From Calonectria ilicicola (taxonomy: Eukaryota; Ascomycota; Sordariomycetes; Hypocreales; Nectriaceae), in NCBI GenBank assembly GCA_020809705.1, contig CP085828.1:2852001-2916000 (forward strand): DNA of 64,000 bases. The letters run 5' to 3'. How positions within the stretch are numbered: position 1 is the stretch's first letter; every line of letters starts with the position of its first letter. The translations under genes and the position numbers were made by a program. The notes beneath the pieces are model-generated. The model searched no databases, was not told the DNA's origin, and saw only the letters and a program-made list of their open reading frames with translations. Of this stretch, positions 11,806 to 23,882 are shown piece by piece.

Positions 11806-13196
11806 TCATAGCAACCGACTCGTCATTTCCTGGAACAAGTCGTCTGCAAACTCGCCGTCGGAGCGGAGAGCGGTACGAAACTCATCGCAGCTCTTGACGT
11901 GCTCGGCCACGCAGCCAAAAAACTGGACAATCATGCTGCGAGCCATGTCCTCGACGAGGGTGTTTTCGTATATGATGTGGATCAGGGCCACGAGGTCCCG
12001 TACGCGGTTCGGGAAAATGGTGAAGGAGGCCAGCAGCATGTGGAGACGGTGCAGCGCTATTGCCTTGAGCTTCTCGATGCCGTACTTGTCGGCGAGCACG
12101 TAGAGGCGCGCGTGGCACAGGAAGACGGGCTCCCAGCCCTCGTACGCGGTGGAGTTGAGGCGCGGGCGCCAGATCCCAGAGGCAGCGTCCGGTTGTGTGA
12201 TGTTGAGCGAGAGGAAGCGGCGCATGGCTTCGTACTTGAGGTTGGCGCTTGAGCTGGAGCGCCAGTCGCCCGAGGCGAGCATGCGGCGTTTGGCCGGCTG
12301 GTGCTGTTGCTGCTGCGATTGTTGGTTCGCCACAGATGCAGCGCCCCAGACAAAGAGCCTGTCCTGGAGGTGGCTTTCCCAGAGACTCATGTACGTCTTG
12401 ATGGAGTAAGGCGGTTGGGGTAAGGCATGCGTGATGTTGGGTTGGCCGCCAGATAGCGTGGATGACAGCTCGGAAGAATGTGCCATGGTGCCTTTGAGGC
12501 CGAGCGGCAGATGCGGCGGCTCGTAGCGCAGGGTGTGTACAATTTCACTTCTGGTGCTGATTTCCTCCTCTTCATCGTCCTCGTCGTCTTCCTCTTCATT
12601 TTCGTCGTCCTCTTCGTCCTCGTCGTCATACCCGTCCTCGTCCATGTCCTCCAAGTCCTCGCTGTCAGCCGTTTCCAGATCACTGCTTTCCTCGCTTGGA
12701 GAAGTGGGCTGAGACCCGCCCTCGTCCTCGTCGCCCTCTGCAGAGGAAAAGCTCTCACCTGGCTGGGCCGTAGGTGCCGGCAGCGAAGGCTGGTGGTTTT
12801 CAGGGCTGTTGGGCCTGACACTGGGCGGAGGCGTGGGCGTGAGATCCTCGGGCTCTGCGTCTGGGTAGTCGCCCGAGTACGCGTACTTTGCGAAGCGCAC
12901 AAACGTGTCAACCTTGAGGTCGAGCCACTCGACGCGACCTTCGCGGGCCTCCTTCATGCCGCCATTGACGAGAGCGTTGAGGGCGGGCGAGAGCTTGCCG
13001 AAGAACTCCTTGTGGATGTGAAACTCCTTGCGCTCCTTGCCAACGATGAAGAGAAATGGCTGGGAAGCGAGAGACCTGTGTAAGTGAGAGAGAGGGCCAA
13101 GATCAGCGGCTGGAGCAGTGTGTGACAGGCCCGTGTATTCCCATCCAGCAGGCCAACTTACTCTTCGAAGCGGATGTCGTCCTCCTTGGAGGTCAT
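11806..13196 (-). CDS. BTB/POZ domain protein with acidic insert
   Basis: Two exons (13162-13196 and 11806-13075) encode 434 residues; the 35-nt first exon gives MTSKEDDIRFEE and joins in phase 2. Residues about 14-60 are a BTB/POZ start (QPFLFIVGKE..EFHIHKEFFGKLSPAL..LVNGGMKEA, then VDTFVRFAKYAYSGDY). A long inserted region holds a Pro/Ser-rich part and an almost purely Asp/Glu tract (EDMDEDGYDDEDEEDDENEE and onward). The C-terminal part (VLADKYGIEKLKAIAL.RLH, then RDLVALI..IYENT) is typical of the fungal BTB family. BTB domains dimerise or bind cullin-3; no specific role can be assigned. GC-rich coding sequence creates large meaningless frames on the other strand. Confidence 0.9.
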
Positions 13197-13911
13197 AGTT
13201 GTAGTAACGAGAGGCGAGGCCGCACCTTTGGGGGCCCTGCCACTTGACAGTTTTCCGAGATGGATGCTGGCGATGGCGAGCTCGGAGAGGGCAGGGGAGG
13301 GAAGGGAGGAATTGCTGTCAACAATAGCTGGCTGGCTGGCTGGCTGGCGGTATAAAAACGAGAGAGAGAGGCAAATGCACCCATAAAAAAACGCGCGAGC
13401 GCCTGGACGGGTCAGAAGCGGATGAGGGCAACGGGCAGTTTTTGCGGTTTAGAGGGGCGTGTGTGCCTGGTGTTTGCCAATTCAATTCAATGCGATGCAC
13501 CCACCGCCACGCCCGCTAGCATCTCGGAAAACCCTTGCATCTCCCGTCTTCCGTGAGGCCCAACGCCCACAGGGCTTCACTTGGCTTTGCTGCTCTGCTG
13601 CTCTGCTGGGGCCCTGGCCGGCTGGGCTGACCGCCGTGCCCGTCACTGGCTGCTTTGCCGCGCGGAACCCGCCGTTGCACTTTTTTAGTCTAGGTTACCA
13701 GCCAGTCGGCGCCAACGCCGTCGGCTTAATTCGCGAACAAGCACAACCCATCCTGTCCTGTGTGTGTGCATTGTGTGCATGTGTGCATGTCATTTTTTTT
13801 CTGTTGCATCATCTTTGACAAACCATCCGCGGGGCATTCGCATGATTTCTTCCCTTTTCATTTATATAATAAGCACAATTCTCCAAACATCTATGCCTTC
13901 CTCCCTCCCGC
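13197..13911. other. Intergenic with GCTG microsatellite
   Basis: Upstream region of the BTB gene and downstream of the TFIIIC gene. It includes a run of five GCTG units near 13328-13348. No gene seen. Confidence 0.5.
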
Positions 13912-16380
13912 TTAAGCAACAAACTTGCCCCCGCATCCTCCGCAAGCCTCGCCAGATGATCCAACCCGTGTCCCAGGTCCAATGTGCTCCTCTGCAATTC
14001 TCACTAGCTCAGTCACTTTGAGACACCGTAGCTCACATACAGCGCAGATGCGTGATATATCCGGGCCCATGATGGCCAATCCTGTCGAGGCGCAGCGAGC
14101 TGGCGGGGTAATTGTCAGCATCATGTTCTCATGATGTACTCATGCATGGGCAATAAGACTTACCAAATGTGTGCCCATTTGTGCATTTTACGTCATCTCC
14201 CTCAGAATGCAGCACAGCATCACAAAAGACGCATATTTGCTTTCCCACCACGTGTTTGAATTGCTCTCGAAGTGACGACTCGCTCTCTTCCGCACCAGTT
14301 TTATTCTCGACTGTCGTCCCGGGCACTTCTGGCCCTCCCCCATACATCCACTCCCAGAGTTGACCCTCCGTCGTCAGCCCCTCCACAGGCATTGGAATCT
14401 GGCTTGCCGCACCGTTGGGTGCTTCGGAAAGATCACGCCACCCGAATATCAACTTTGATATGGCCCGGCGCTCGGGATGCTGCGTGTTGAACTGGGAGAC
14501 TATGACTGCGGTTGAGCCGCCGCCTGGAGAAGCTGCCATGCCCCAGATGCGAAATCGTGAATGGTGAACTTGCAACTTTGACCCATCCTCCTCCATCATA
14601 TCGTCATCAGACTCGTCCGTGTCAGAATCTAAACCTTCTAGGGCAGACGCCCGAGAAACAAGCCGGTTTGTGAGCTTCCTGATCTTGCCTGCCCACTGTG
14701 GTGGATTGGTGCCCGTATCTGGAAGGTTTGTTTGATACCAGTTTTGGTTATTGGCCGTTGCTGATAACCTCACAAGAGAATAGTGCGGAACTGAGGATCT
14801 GGTCGTTTGGTTGCTTGGATGCATTATGAGTCCTTGGCAAATTGTCAACCTCATCTATTTTCTTCGCCCAAGACAGCGGACAAATTCATACCTGTGATTG
14901 GATTCGTAGAAACATGCTCTTCATCCTTGGTATATGTTGTAGAGCATTCCCAAGTATAATGTGACTCGGCTGGCGCTTGAGGAGCATCAAAGAGCGAGAC
15001 CTGGAACGGTTTGACATCGAATGGGGTACCTATGACGCCCTTAACGACCGGGCTACCCTCTTCCATGTGGATCTACAACATGTTAGATGAAATAGTCACT
15101 GGCGGAAATTCTGACATACGTTGTCCTCCCATTCCACAAAGGCATCGGTTGAAAGAAAAGTGCAGATTGTTGTCAAGTCTGTTTTTTCAACCTCTATTTC
15201 AGGGAGCTCACCTTTCGCCCAGTTTCCATGAATTGTGATTCGACGGAATCCAACATAATTCTTTGCCAGGTAAGCTAATATGGCTGTCCTCTTGTCGTCA
15301 GTGACAAGCCAAGGGCTCCATTTTAGAGAAAATGCGCTCCCGTGTGGGACAAAGTCTGGGTCCGTAATGTCTGTGGCCTTGGGTCGAGTCAACGGTCACG
15401 CATCATATGTATCACCTGCACTTGATACTCACATCTTCCTTAGTATGGCACCCACGTCCATCGAACCGGGCAAGCTCTTGAATATCCCACAAACTCTCCT
15501 CAGAGGTCGGCTCGGACAGTTTTGGCCGGGAAAAGAGTTGAACACTCACAATAGCAATCTCCTCATTGTCATTGCAGTAACCAAGGAGGGATCTGCCATT
15601 AGATATATACTTAGCCCACGAAAAAGCCTGAATGCGCTCATTCATGTTTCGGTATCCATCCTCCGTGCTGCGATCTGGGATTGGTAGTTGTGCACCTAAA
15701 CCCCACAGCGTCTTCCATGCCTTGAATCCACGGGTGCGCATTCCTGTAATCACCGTAGACTGCCGGTCAATGTGCTCCCCAAGCGCGACGATGGCGCCGT
15801 TTGTGGACAGAGCGGTCAGGATGGGCCTGAGATTGCACCCTAAGCCGTTGGGAGACCATTCCAGCCTGATGATTTGGCAGATTGAACCTCCAGAACTGGT
15901 AACAAGACCGTTCCCTACACCGCTGAACCAATTTTCTTCCGTAGTTCGTGGTGCTGCTACTTTGATACCGGAGAAGGCACAGAGCTGTGAGTTGATGGTG
16001 GGGTCCGGTTTGATTAAACCAGATGCGCGGAACGACAGTGAAAATTGTTGCGGTTCTTCCTCAGCAGCCTCGTCACGGTCGCTAGCTTTTGGATACTCTG
16101 GGAGAAAAATGTAGATAGTATCATCTGTGGCAACAGCTAGTTCTGCATCGCATGACCATGCCAAAGCATGACTTGTAAGTGGTCGCGACTTGAGATGAAT
16201 GGTTTTGAGAGGACGTGTCTGCAGAGTAAAAAGTGAAGGTCAGTGTTTGCTCCGTGGCGGGAGGCATTTATCATGAAGCAGAAATGAGATAAAATACAAG
16301 AAAACATGACGCAGGGGATCATTGCAATGCGCAAGACCAACTGTGCAGCAGTTTGCTTCTCTTACCTTTGATTTATCCAT
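13912..16380 (-). CDS. TFIIIC subunit with delta N-terminal beta-propeller and C-terminal zinc finger
   Basis: Six exons (16366-16380, 15433-16218, 15120-15377, 14892-15072, 14164-14832, 13912-14099) encode 698 residues; all joins keep frame. The first exon is only 15 nt (MDKSK). The N-terminal half matches the TFIIIC delta N-terminal domain, a WD-like propeller (HALAWSCDAELAVATDDTIYI, QIIRLEWSPNGLG, RPILTALSTNGAIVALG). The C-terminus is the putative TFIIIC zinc finger, seen only after the last splice: C..C.A, then VKCTNGHTF joined to ARCASTGLAIMGP and ICAVC, and a final GGCGGKF. TFIIIC recruits TFIIIB and RNA polymerase III to tRNA genes, so it should act in the nucleus. It corresponds to the yeast Tfc8 (tau60)/GTF3C4 class, but one-to-one orthology is not established. 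Most introns are 47-60 nt; the first is 147 nt. Confidence 0.87.
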
Positions 16381-17088
16381 TTTGAAAACTTGACTGCGCT
16401 GTCAATCTCTCATAGAGTTGCTACCCAGAAAGGCAGGGACGCATTATCTCCCTAAATTTTGTCACCTGTGCATGCTCGATTGAACAGCTGCGTAATCTCC
16501 TGAAACAGAAAATGAAGCCGGTGTGAAGTTGGTCAAGAGCCCATGTCGCCGTCAAAAGTGAGAAATCCTCAATTCGACTTGCTGACTAAGGCAGTGGCTC
16601 AGTGTTGAGTGAGGTCCATCTAGATAGCCAGAGATTTGGAATTTGGAGAACATTTTTTAATATTTAATCATTGCCTTTATTATTTATCATGATTCTGAAA
16701 AAAAAAACATTTATGACTGGGTATATGGTATTGTAAACGGTAAATATAATGCTCAAAATCTCTAAAAGTGAGCTGCTGCGCATGTTGAGTTTTTCAAGCA
16801 TAGTTTCTCCTGGACCCATGTCCATCCCAGCTTGCCCCTCGCCCAATTGAATTGGGGATATTGGGTAATCCTTCAAAATAAAAAGGTGGCGGCATGTGAA
16901 TGCATCTCATTGCCGTGTCGTTATTTTGAATACCGTTATTGGCCAATTGCTACAGCTATTCACAGGTATAGGTTCTAGCCATAACCTGCGGTTATCAGGG
17001 CCCTGATCTACACCCAAAACTGTCTTCTTGATTTGAAACAAGTGCCGTTCGTTTCTAAAAATCGTTTCTCATCCTCAGTGTGGAATGC
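16381..17088. other. Intergenic
   Basis: Promoter side of the TFIIIC gene and 3' side of GPI8. AT-rich around 16650-16740. No gene seen. Confidence 0.5.
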
Positions 17089-18306
17089 TCACGCCTCCAA
17101 CAACGAACCAAGACCCCAGAGAAGTGCACATCCTGCCAGAGCAGTAGCACCGATAGCCTGCTTAGTCCACCAGTTATCGCTAGTGAGGGCCTTGGTTTTG
17201 AGAACTTTCTTGGCCGCCTCGGTCGGCGCACTTGCAGGAACGCTCGAGGTATCCTTCTGAGCAGCATCCTCTGCTTCCCTTTGTCGGAGCTCGGCAATCT
17301 TCTTGCTCAAAGCTAGGAGATCTTCGTCGAGAGTTTGGTTGTTGCTGCGGTCCACCTCAACGTTTTGGATGTTGCCGAAGAAATCTGTAATGAGACGGCT
17401 GCGAGCAACGTCTGCGCCACCGGGAAAGAGATCGTAGCGAAAGCCGGGGTTGGAGTGGATTTTCGAATAATCATAGCTGTCAAACAAGTCGCCAACGGTT
17501 TTGCGACTACCCAAGTCCTTGACTTGGGTTTCGAGGAACTCGAGATTGTAGTAGGTGTAGCGATCGATGACTGCTACGCCAACATCGTTATCGGCGTGGT
17601 GCGAATATGACGACTGATCGAGCTCGGAGGAGCCAGTGGCAATAATGTTGGGGGAGTACATTCGGCTGTACATGGTATTCGCCTGGCAGGTGTCGATCAT
17701 GAATAGAATCTCGTGGTATCTGGTAAAGGATTAGTAGCGGCCCAAGCGGAGGGTGGTTGTCAGCAGAACATGCCTCTTCTTCTCCCACATCTGCTCAAAG
17801 GCATCGGCAAGATCCCATGCACCAATCTCCTCGGCATCCTGGAACTTGAGGAACTCGTTGCCGCCGTGACCAGTCATGTAGATTAAAATGTTGCTTCGAT
17901 CATCGGTAAGGAGGCGCTTGCTTCGGGGCATTTCGGCACCAACACGGTCGGTCAACAGACGGATAAAGTTTTCAACTGTGACCTCATAGCCACGATAATC
18001 GACCTCGATGTTGTCGCCGTACAAGTCAACGGCGCGGTCGGAATTGCTGTATACGGTGCCGGGAAAGGCGTTGCGTGGGTTGCATGCCATGTCATCCGGT
18101 AGCATCAGGATGATCTGGGAGTCGGGGATGCCGAGTCGCTTTACGGTGCGGTACATGGAGAGGACATTGGCGAGGTGGCGGTAATTGAACCAAAACCGCG
18201 ATGTGCAGACGAGGACAGCCCAGTTGCTGGTATGTTCGGCGAGGGTGGTGGTCGCAAGCAGAGCGGCCACCACCAAGGCGTGCAGACGGAGGACGGATAG
18301 ATTCAT
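17089..18306 (-). CDS. GPI8: GPI-anchor transamidase catalytic subunit
   Basis: Two exons (17774-18306 and 17089-17719) encode 387 residues, the usual size for GPI8/PIG-K. This C13-family cysteine protease fold cuts the C-terminal signal of proteins and attaches the GPI anchor in the ER. It has an N-terminal signal peptide, [17 protein letters not shown], the catalytic His147 in YMTGHGG and the catalytic Cys189 in MIDTCQA, followed by [13 protein letters not shown]-terminal hydrophobic segment ([19 protein letters not shown]) is the membrane anchor. The 54-nt intron begins with GCATGT, not GT: only a GC-AG intron with AG|GC gives the family sequence [14 protein letters not shown], whereas GT donors nearby break the frame. 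ATG 18306 starts just before the signal peptide; an in-frame ATG at 18345 is less likely. Confidence 0.94.
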
Positions 18307-19184
18307 GGTGGGATGTCGAGCGGATGGCGTTGCGGAGGGGAGCAAGAGTTATAGCCCAGAGGCGACGGGCAACCTGTCCTGGTGCGACAGCTGCAGCCGT
18401 TGCGACGCGATGCTGATGCGAGTCCTTGCAAAGGCTTACAAATGGGTGATGACTGTCGCTATTACGCGGATTGGAAAGCGAACACTTGGCCCCGGAGTCT
18501 CGGAGTTGGGGGGCCCGGGGCCCCTGGCGCTAGTCTAAAGGCGGCTCAACAGCTGGGGAGCTGGACGCACGGGCAATGAATAGATTAGCGTTGGATGTAC
18601 TGTAAACTTACGTCCAATGCTAGATCGACGGAGTCTAATTCCAGGTCAAGTTTGTTGTGAACGAACACGCAATTTTTATTCTGATCATTTATTTATTTCC
18701 TTTTCTTGATTTTTCTTGTCTTGGGAAAATTGCAGCAGAAATTGCCTTTACAATGGAAGCTAGTAAATGGCCAATCTCAAAATGGGGCAACAGATCACCA
18801 GTGAGACTGGTTTCCATTTCCTGATTTTCTGCTGCACATACACAGCATCAATCGATAGGGATCGACCTAATCATGGCATTTTGCATCACATTGACATTTC
18901 GTATATATGGACCGCAGGCTCAAAAACTGGCTTGAATGGCCTTTTGATGGGAATAAGTATTCATAGATGATGAGGGTCACCATCGACATAACCCGCTCTT
19001 GGCCGGCCGAGCTTAAACTCCCTTGTGAGAACTCCATACAACGACCAGCAGCTTTCTCCTTCGTCCGCGTACAAAGCGACCTCCGTTTTTTATTGCTGAA
19101 CCTACAAGTGCTCAGTATGTTCTCTTATCGGCAGATATTCCAGTTTTTGTTCGTCACATCACCCCTGAGAGCCAATCTCTGGCC
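18307..19184. other. Intergenic
   Basis: GPI8 promoter side (GC-rich to about 18560), then AT-rich sequence downstream of the micro-exon gene. No gene seen. Confidence 0.5.
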
Positions 19185-20358
19185 CTAATGGGTTGGACCC
19201 TTAGAAGGCACCTGAACAGCTGCCGGAGCGGCGCCTTTTGTCGCAGCCTGTTCTTGTTGTCGCTGAATTTGGATTAGATAAATTATGGAAAGGAGGTTCG
19301 TGTATCATGATAACTTACACACTGTATCAGAACATTGTTAGAAAGGAACTTTCTAGCTGGCATCAACAATTGGGATATCAACTTACTTTCTAAATTGACA
19401 GGTATTTAATGGCAATGAAACTTGGAAGAAGCTATAAAAAAGCATAAATAGAGGAGGCACACTCACGTACTAAAGGTGTGAATCGAGTTAGAAAGAGAAT
19501 GCAACCATCAATGCCATTATATACTTACAACCTATCATGCCAATTTGAATCAGAATATAGACGATTAGCCATATACGAAGTGGAAGAAATAACTCACACA
19601 CTATCTCCAATTAGTATACTCACGGCGCTTTGGGGCATGCAGCAACTGACCATCTTTATCAAATACCGTTAATAACCTGATTGTAGCTTTACCCGATACG
19701 TTAATTCGTTAAATGGTACTCACCCCCTGGTTTTCCCCGGTTCATTAGTCCAAAATGGAATGCAGGCTGACGTATTTGTCATTCAACTCACTTGCTGCAC
19801 GCGTGGTTACATTAATGACTGGATCTGGGAACCTGCATTCAAGAGAAATTACTTACCACCTGGGGATTTCAATTGGTATTAGTATAATCTAATTCAGAAA
19901 TAGTTTTTGTTGTTTATCGACTAGATTACGCACAAACTGCAACGAAAATTAGTTGGCAGCTGTCTCCTGAATATGTGCTGCTGGATGTTGGACTGGTAAC
20001 ATACTTGCTATATTGGGATTTATATCAGCACAAGTCATCTCATTTGAAGTAATGGGGCACGGGTCACTAACACAAAATGCTCCAGGTAAATCTACCATGC
20101 AATTTTCGGCATCGTTATCACACGCAATACGCTACAGACATGAGTTTTGTTGTATGTGAAATTTTGGCAAGTTCAATGAGAATACTCACACATGCGCCTC
20201 GCTGATGGAAATTTGAATTAGTTTCGGGCTATGATTTCTGATGGAAGAAAGCCTTAGCTGTCTGAATGGAACTTTACTTCCTTTCCTACTGCTTGAATTG
20301 ATGGAGCCGCAGCAACTGCCCCAAGCAGGACGGTGAGAGTGGCGAACAAATCCTTCAT
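19185..20358 (-). CDS. Small secreted cysteine-rich protein encoded by 14 exons, eight of them 3 nt
   Basis: Proposed exons, 5' to 3': 20278-20358, 20190-20201, 20005-20131, 19930-19936, 19857-19859, 19792-19794, 19724-19726, 19624-19645, 19598-19600, 19529-19531, 19467-19469, 19387-19389, 19319-19321, 19185-19262. They sum to 351 nt, 116 residues. Exon 1 is a signal peptide (MKDLFATLTVLLGAVAAAPS). Exon 3 carries DNDAENC, GAFCVSDPCP and EMTCADIN. The tiny exons GTG, CAA and GGG join in phase 2 to give ICACKG; exon 8 adds CCMPQSA; TGT, GTT, TAC, AAA and TGT are whole codons (CVYKC). The last exon gives RQQEQAATKGAAP and on to VPSKGPTH-stop. The mature protein has 12 cysteines. Introns are 56-78 nt with GTRAGT-like donors and mostly clear CTAAY branches, except intron 8 (19601-19623, 23 nt). 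Family unknown; effector-like or antimicrobial roles are possible but unproven. The intron 1 donor has an in-frame alternative 12 nt upstream. Confidence 0.62.
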
Positions 20359-20434
20359 TATGGTAAATAAATGATTGGGAACAGATAAGTAAAAATAGAA
20401 CTATCAATAGCACTCAATTGGCGATGTTATCCTT

Positions 20435-20442
20435 TTTTTATA
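20435..20442 (-). promoter_or_regulatory. TATA box of the micro-exon gene
   Basis: On the minus strand GATATAAAAAAAGG lies about 77 bp before ATG 20358, and the ATG has a good context (ACCATAATGA). This supports a promoter immediately upstream and therefore a real 5' end at this gene. Confidence 0.5.
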
Positions 20443-23400
20443 TCCCACAGATTGAAGCACAAAGAAATAGCACCGAAACTGCTCCGCTGGCCTATTTTGT
20501 TACATACCTCGAGTCTGAAGTGGTAATGCAAATATGCATCGTGTTTCTAGGGAGGTAAATGATTTCATTCCACACATTGGCTTAGAACAAGCTTTTAGTC
20601 CATAAAAAGACCAAGCTCCATCTGTATTTATATCGGCACATGCTATGTGTTTAAGATTGTTTGGCGAAGGGATCTGATACATGATGTCTCGGCATTCTTA
20701 ACCCCATCCACTAATCGCTTCCGCAAACCAATCTTCCAGAAGGATTGATGTGATCACTTTCCGTTTGGGTGGGTTTTGCTTTACTAAGGCGATTGACTGG
20801 AGAATACCACTCACGTTGGGTCCCGTTGATGCGGTGTTGTGGCACAGAGTGATGGCATGAAATACACGTTTCCCGGTTATGTGGTATAGGTCCGACAGGA
20901 AAGTTTACGGGTTATATAATTATGGAGTTTCCTACTACATTCAGCCAATCCTGGTTGCTCGAGTGTAGGTATCGAAGAATCAAGGACGCGCTTTGGAGTG
21001 GTGGAGTGACCAAGTAATGCCATCTCGGGACGAAGCGTTGGGTTCGCTTTTGCGACGGCATTCAAGTACTGACACTTGCAATTGCACCCGCACCTTTGCA
21101 CTTGCCACGCACACCACTCCTGTTTTATGCTTGCCTGATTCGAGGTGTTACGAAAAAAGTGATGGTCATAGCTGGAAATATACCCCATTGGCGGTTTCCC
21201 CCATCGGGAAACCGCTGTCGGTCCAGAGGTGGAACCTCGTAGCTTGAATTGGTCAGCTGCCCGACTGCATTTGCGATGAGGGGGCATGAATGTTGAAATT
21301 TCAAAATTGAGCGTGAAACGGCAAAAATCAATTCGTACCAGACCAGACAAGGCATCGCAAGGGTCTTATTCGCCGAGTATTTTGTTGGCTTGCAGGTCAT
21401 TTCTTCCTCGGCATCGCCATCGTTCGACAAGACAAGGTTGGGGCAATTGACTCTGGTTCCATGCTCTGATTTTCTGGCATGGCTCAGTTGCCCCTGGTCG
21501 CCGGAACATGAAAGTGAGACTAGATACGCGTGGTGAGGGTGCCATTCATTAAACGAATCACCATTGGCAAAGATGAGACCAAAAAAAGTCAATCCCAGAG
21601 CTGGACCTATATTGGGGGTTTGTCCATGTGACACGAGACAGGTAGGAATCGAGATTCTTAAAACTTCCGATTACGGCATGATGCCATGAGACAATAAAGA
21701 AGCCTCGGATGCATTGCTACCGCGAGTGCCTTATGGATCTTGGTATTACGTGGAGTCCATCTGTAGTGGAGGCAAGGCGCGACGATGGAGATGACCCTAG
21801 CTCTAGTTTGGTCGCCGCTTCGAGAGATGGATGGGACCTCGGATCGGCTTCGGCGGAGTTGGGAGCGAGAGATTTAAAACAAAAAAGAAAAAAAAAAGAA
21901 AAAAAGAAAATTATGACATGGAGAGCTTTGTCTTTTCGCGACTCGCCATGCCTCATGAGATGGGGTCACACAGCCCATGACCCATGTGCCATGTCTGACG
22001 AGAAACGAGAGGATGGGCGACGATCTGGCCGCAAGGGAGGGGCCCTTGCAGGCACTCCACCAGAAAGATCCTGGAAGCCTGCGACATGACGGCAGGGCAA
22101 GACCAAAGACGGTGCCAAATGCCACCAGAGCCAGGTAAATGCAGAAGTCCGGCACTAGGAACCCTGCTAGGCCAAGGAGACGGTCGGTGATGGCATGTCG
22201 AAGGCATGACTAGCAAATGCCCAACATTGCTAGCTAGATGCAAGCCGCTATGACGGGTAGGTCCCAAGATGGGGGCGTGGGTGATATGACGGAGGGAACA
22301 GAGCCGTTCTCGGTATCAGGTGCGGCGGCGTGGAGGAAAGAAGGTTGTTCTCGCCGTGTTCTTTGCGTTCCTCGCGTTTCTCCTCCTCTACGATAGGAAC
22401 AAGGCGGTGATGACGGTGCCTAGACAGGGCGGCAACCCCGGGCGGCTGGACGAGGCGTTGTGCGTGGCGGCGGGTGCGCTGAGGAGTCGCCGGTGTAATT
22501 TCACCCACAATCACATGAAAGACAGAGCACGAGGGAAACGGGCAAAGAGTCAGAGTCAGTGAAAGGCAGGGTTTCGCGCTGCCCACGCTGCCCGCGCTGG
22601 GCTTGGCCGGGGCTGGCAAAAGCGTCGGTTGGCTGTCGACCGCCATGGAGCTCCCTGCGGCTTGTGCGCTCATCCCGCCGCTGTGTCGCATCGCATCCGC
22701 TTTAGACGAAGCCCAGCGGGGTCGGGCTCCCGTTGGTTATTCTGGGACCCAGGACGTAGCACTGGTGACGTACATGGACATGTAGCATGGGCGTGTGTGT
22801 GTGTGGTTATTAATTGGATTTTTTTTTTTTTTTTTTTGCTTCTTTGCTCGTCGGCCGCCTAGCGGTCTTCAGCCAGCCAGCAGCATCGGTCAGGGCATCA
22901 CGAGGGAGCAAAGACTCCTCTCATTGCACCACACCCACTCAAGCGATGTTGTTTAGCCCGATGCGCTGGTGCGTCCACTGCATCAGCTCAAAACAAAACC
23001 CAGCATCCTGGATTACTTTCCTGCATGGTAAAAGCATCGAAGCTGCCTGTCCATAGCATTGCTGTAGCCATACACCCTCCTGCGCGGAAAAATATCCCAT
23101 GCCGGACGTGCTCGTTTATCCAGACCAAAGCCAGAGCCAGAGCCAGCGTCATCTTTGTTCGTTTTCTGTCTCTCCACTCTGTTCGCTGAGCTTAATTACT
23201 CGTTCGAGGCCTGGTACCTTTCTTACCCCGCCACGCCGCCCCTCTCGCAAGCCATCTGTAGCCTAGACCATCTCGTCTTTTGTACATCACTTCCTGCCCC
23301 CCCGGACTCCACGAGACACCATCGCCAAATATTACGGATACAAGACCCCCATTGCCACACACTCGACTTCTTTCTCTCCAACTTGGTTTCCTATTTATTT

Positions 23401-23882
23401 TCTTGCCCGCACCAACCCCTACAGTCTTGATTCCGAGTGCCAGTATAGCCTTTCCAACACATTGGGTTTTGCGTTCAACATCCCTTTTTTTTAATCTTTG
23501 CTCTGTACTGTACATCCTTGCCTACCAAGGAAAGGACGTACGTTTTTTTTTTTGTGTTTCCCCCCGTGCGACGCCTGTGGCATCTCGCTCTCGCTATTTC
23601 TGGTACTTGGGACCCTTGTTCTCTCACCTGCACCCACTGTACAACTCCGCAGTGCAGCACAGGCAAACACCCAAAACTGCCCCAGTGTCGTCCTGGGACC
23701 GTCCGAGTAACGGAGCTACCCCCAAGGCCTCTCGCGCCTGGCTGGACCAACCCCCTGGACCACCCTCGTCCGCCTCGTCTTGGTCTTGCACAAGCTCATT
23801 CCTGAATTTCTTCCAACTGCTACCTACCAACTAACCTTTACAACTTCTTTCAACGCGTGCGCCAAATAGCCTTTTTTGCATC
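20443..23882. other. Gene-poor spacer, 3.4 kb
   Basis: No confident gene. It includes an exon-like cysteine-containing segment at 20508-20642 on the minus strand (see findings), an A-rich stretch near 21880-21915 and a 19-nt T-tract (22819-22837). From about 23180 the sequence is pyrimidine-rich and probably the long 5' leader of the histidine phosphatase-fold gene. Confidence 0.5.

Noticed and set aside
12478..13083. 201-codon frame opposite the BTB gene
   Set aside because: Produced by the acidic tract read in reverse (long Val/Leu/Phe runs); not a membrane protein gene.
21125..21634. 169-codon minus-strand frame, and an overlapping one at 20877-21350 with a CGCNCKC motif
   Set aside because: The two frames overlap, show no signal peptide or domain, and have no convincing splice extension; left as spacer.
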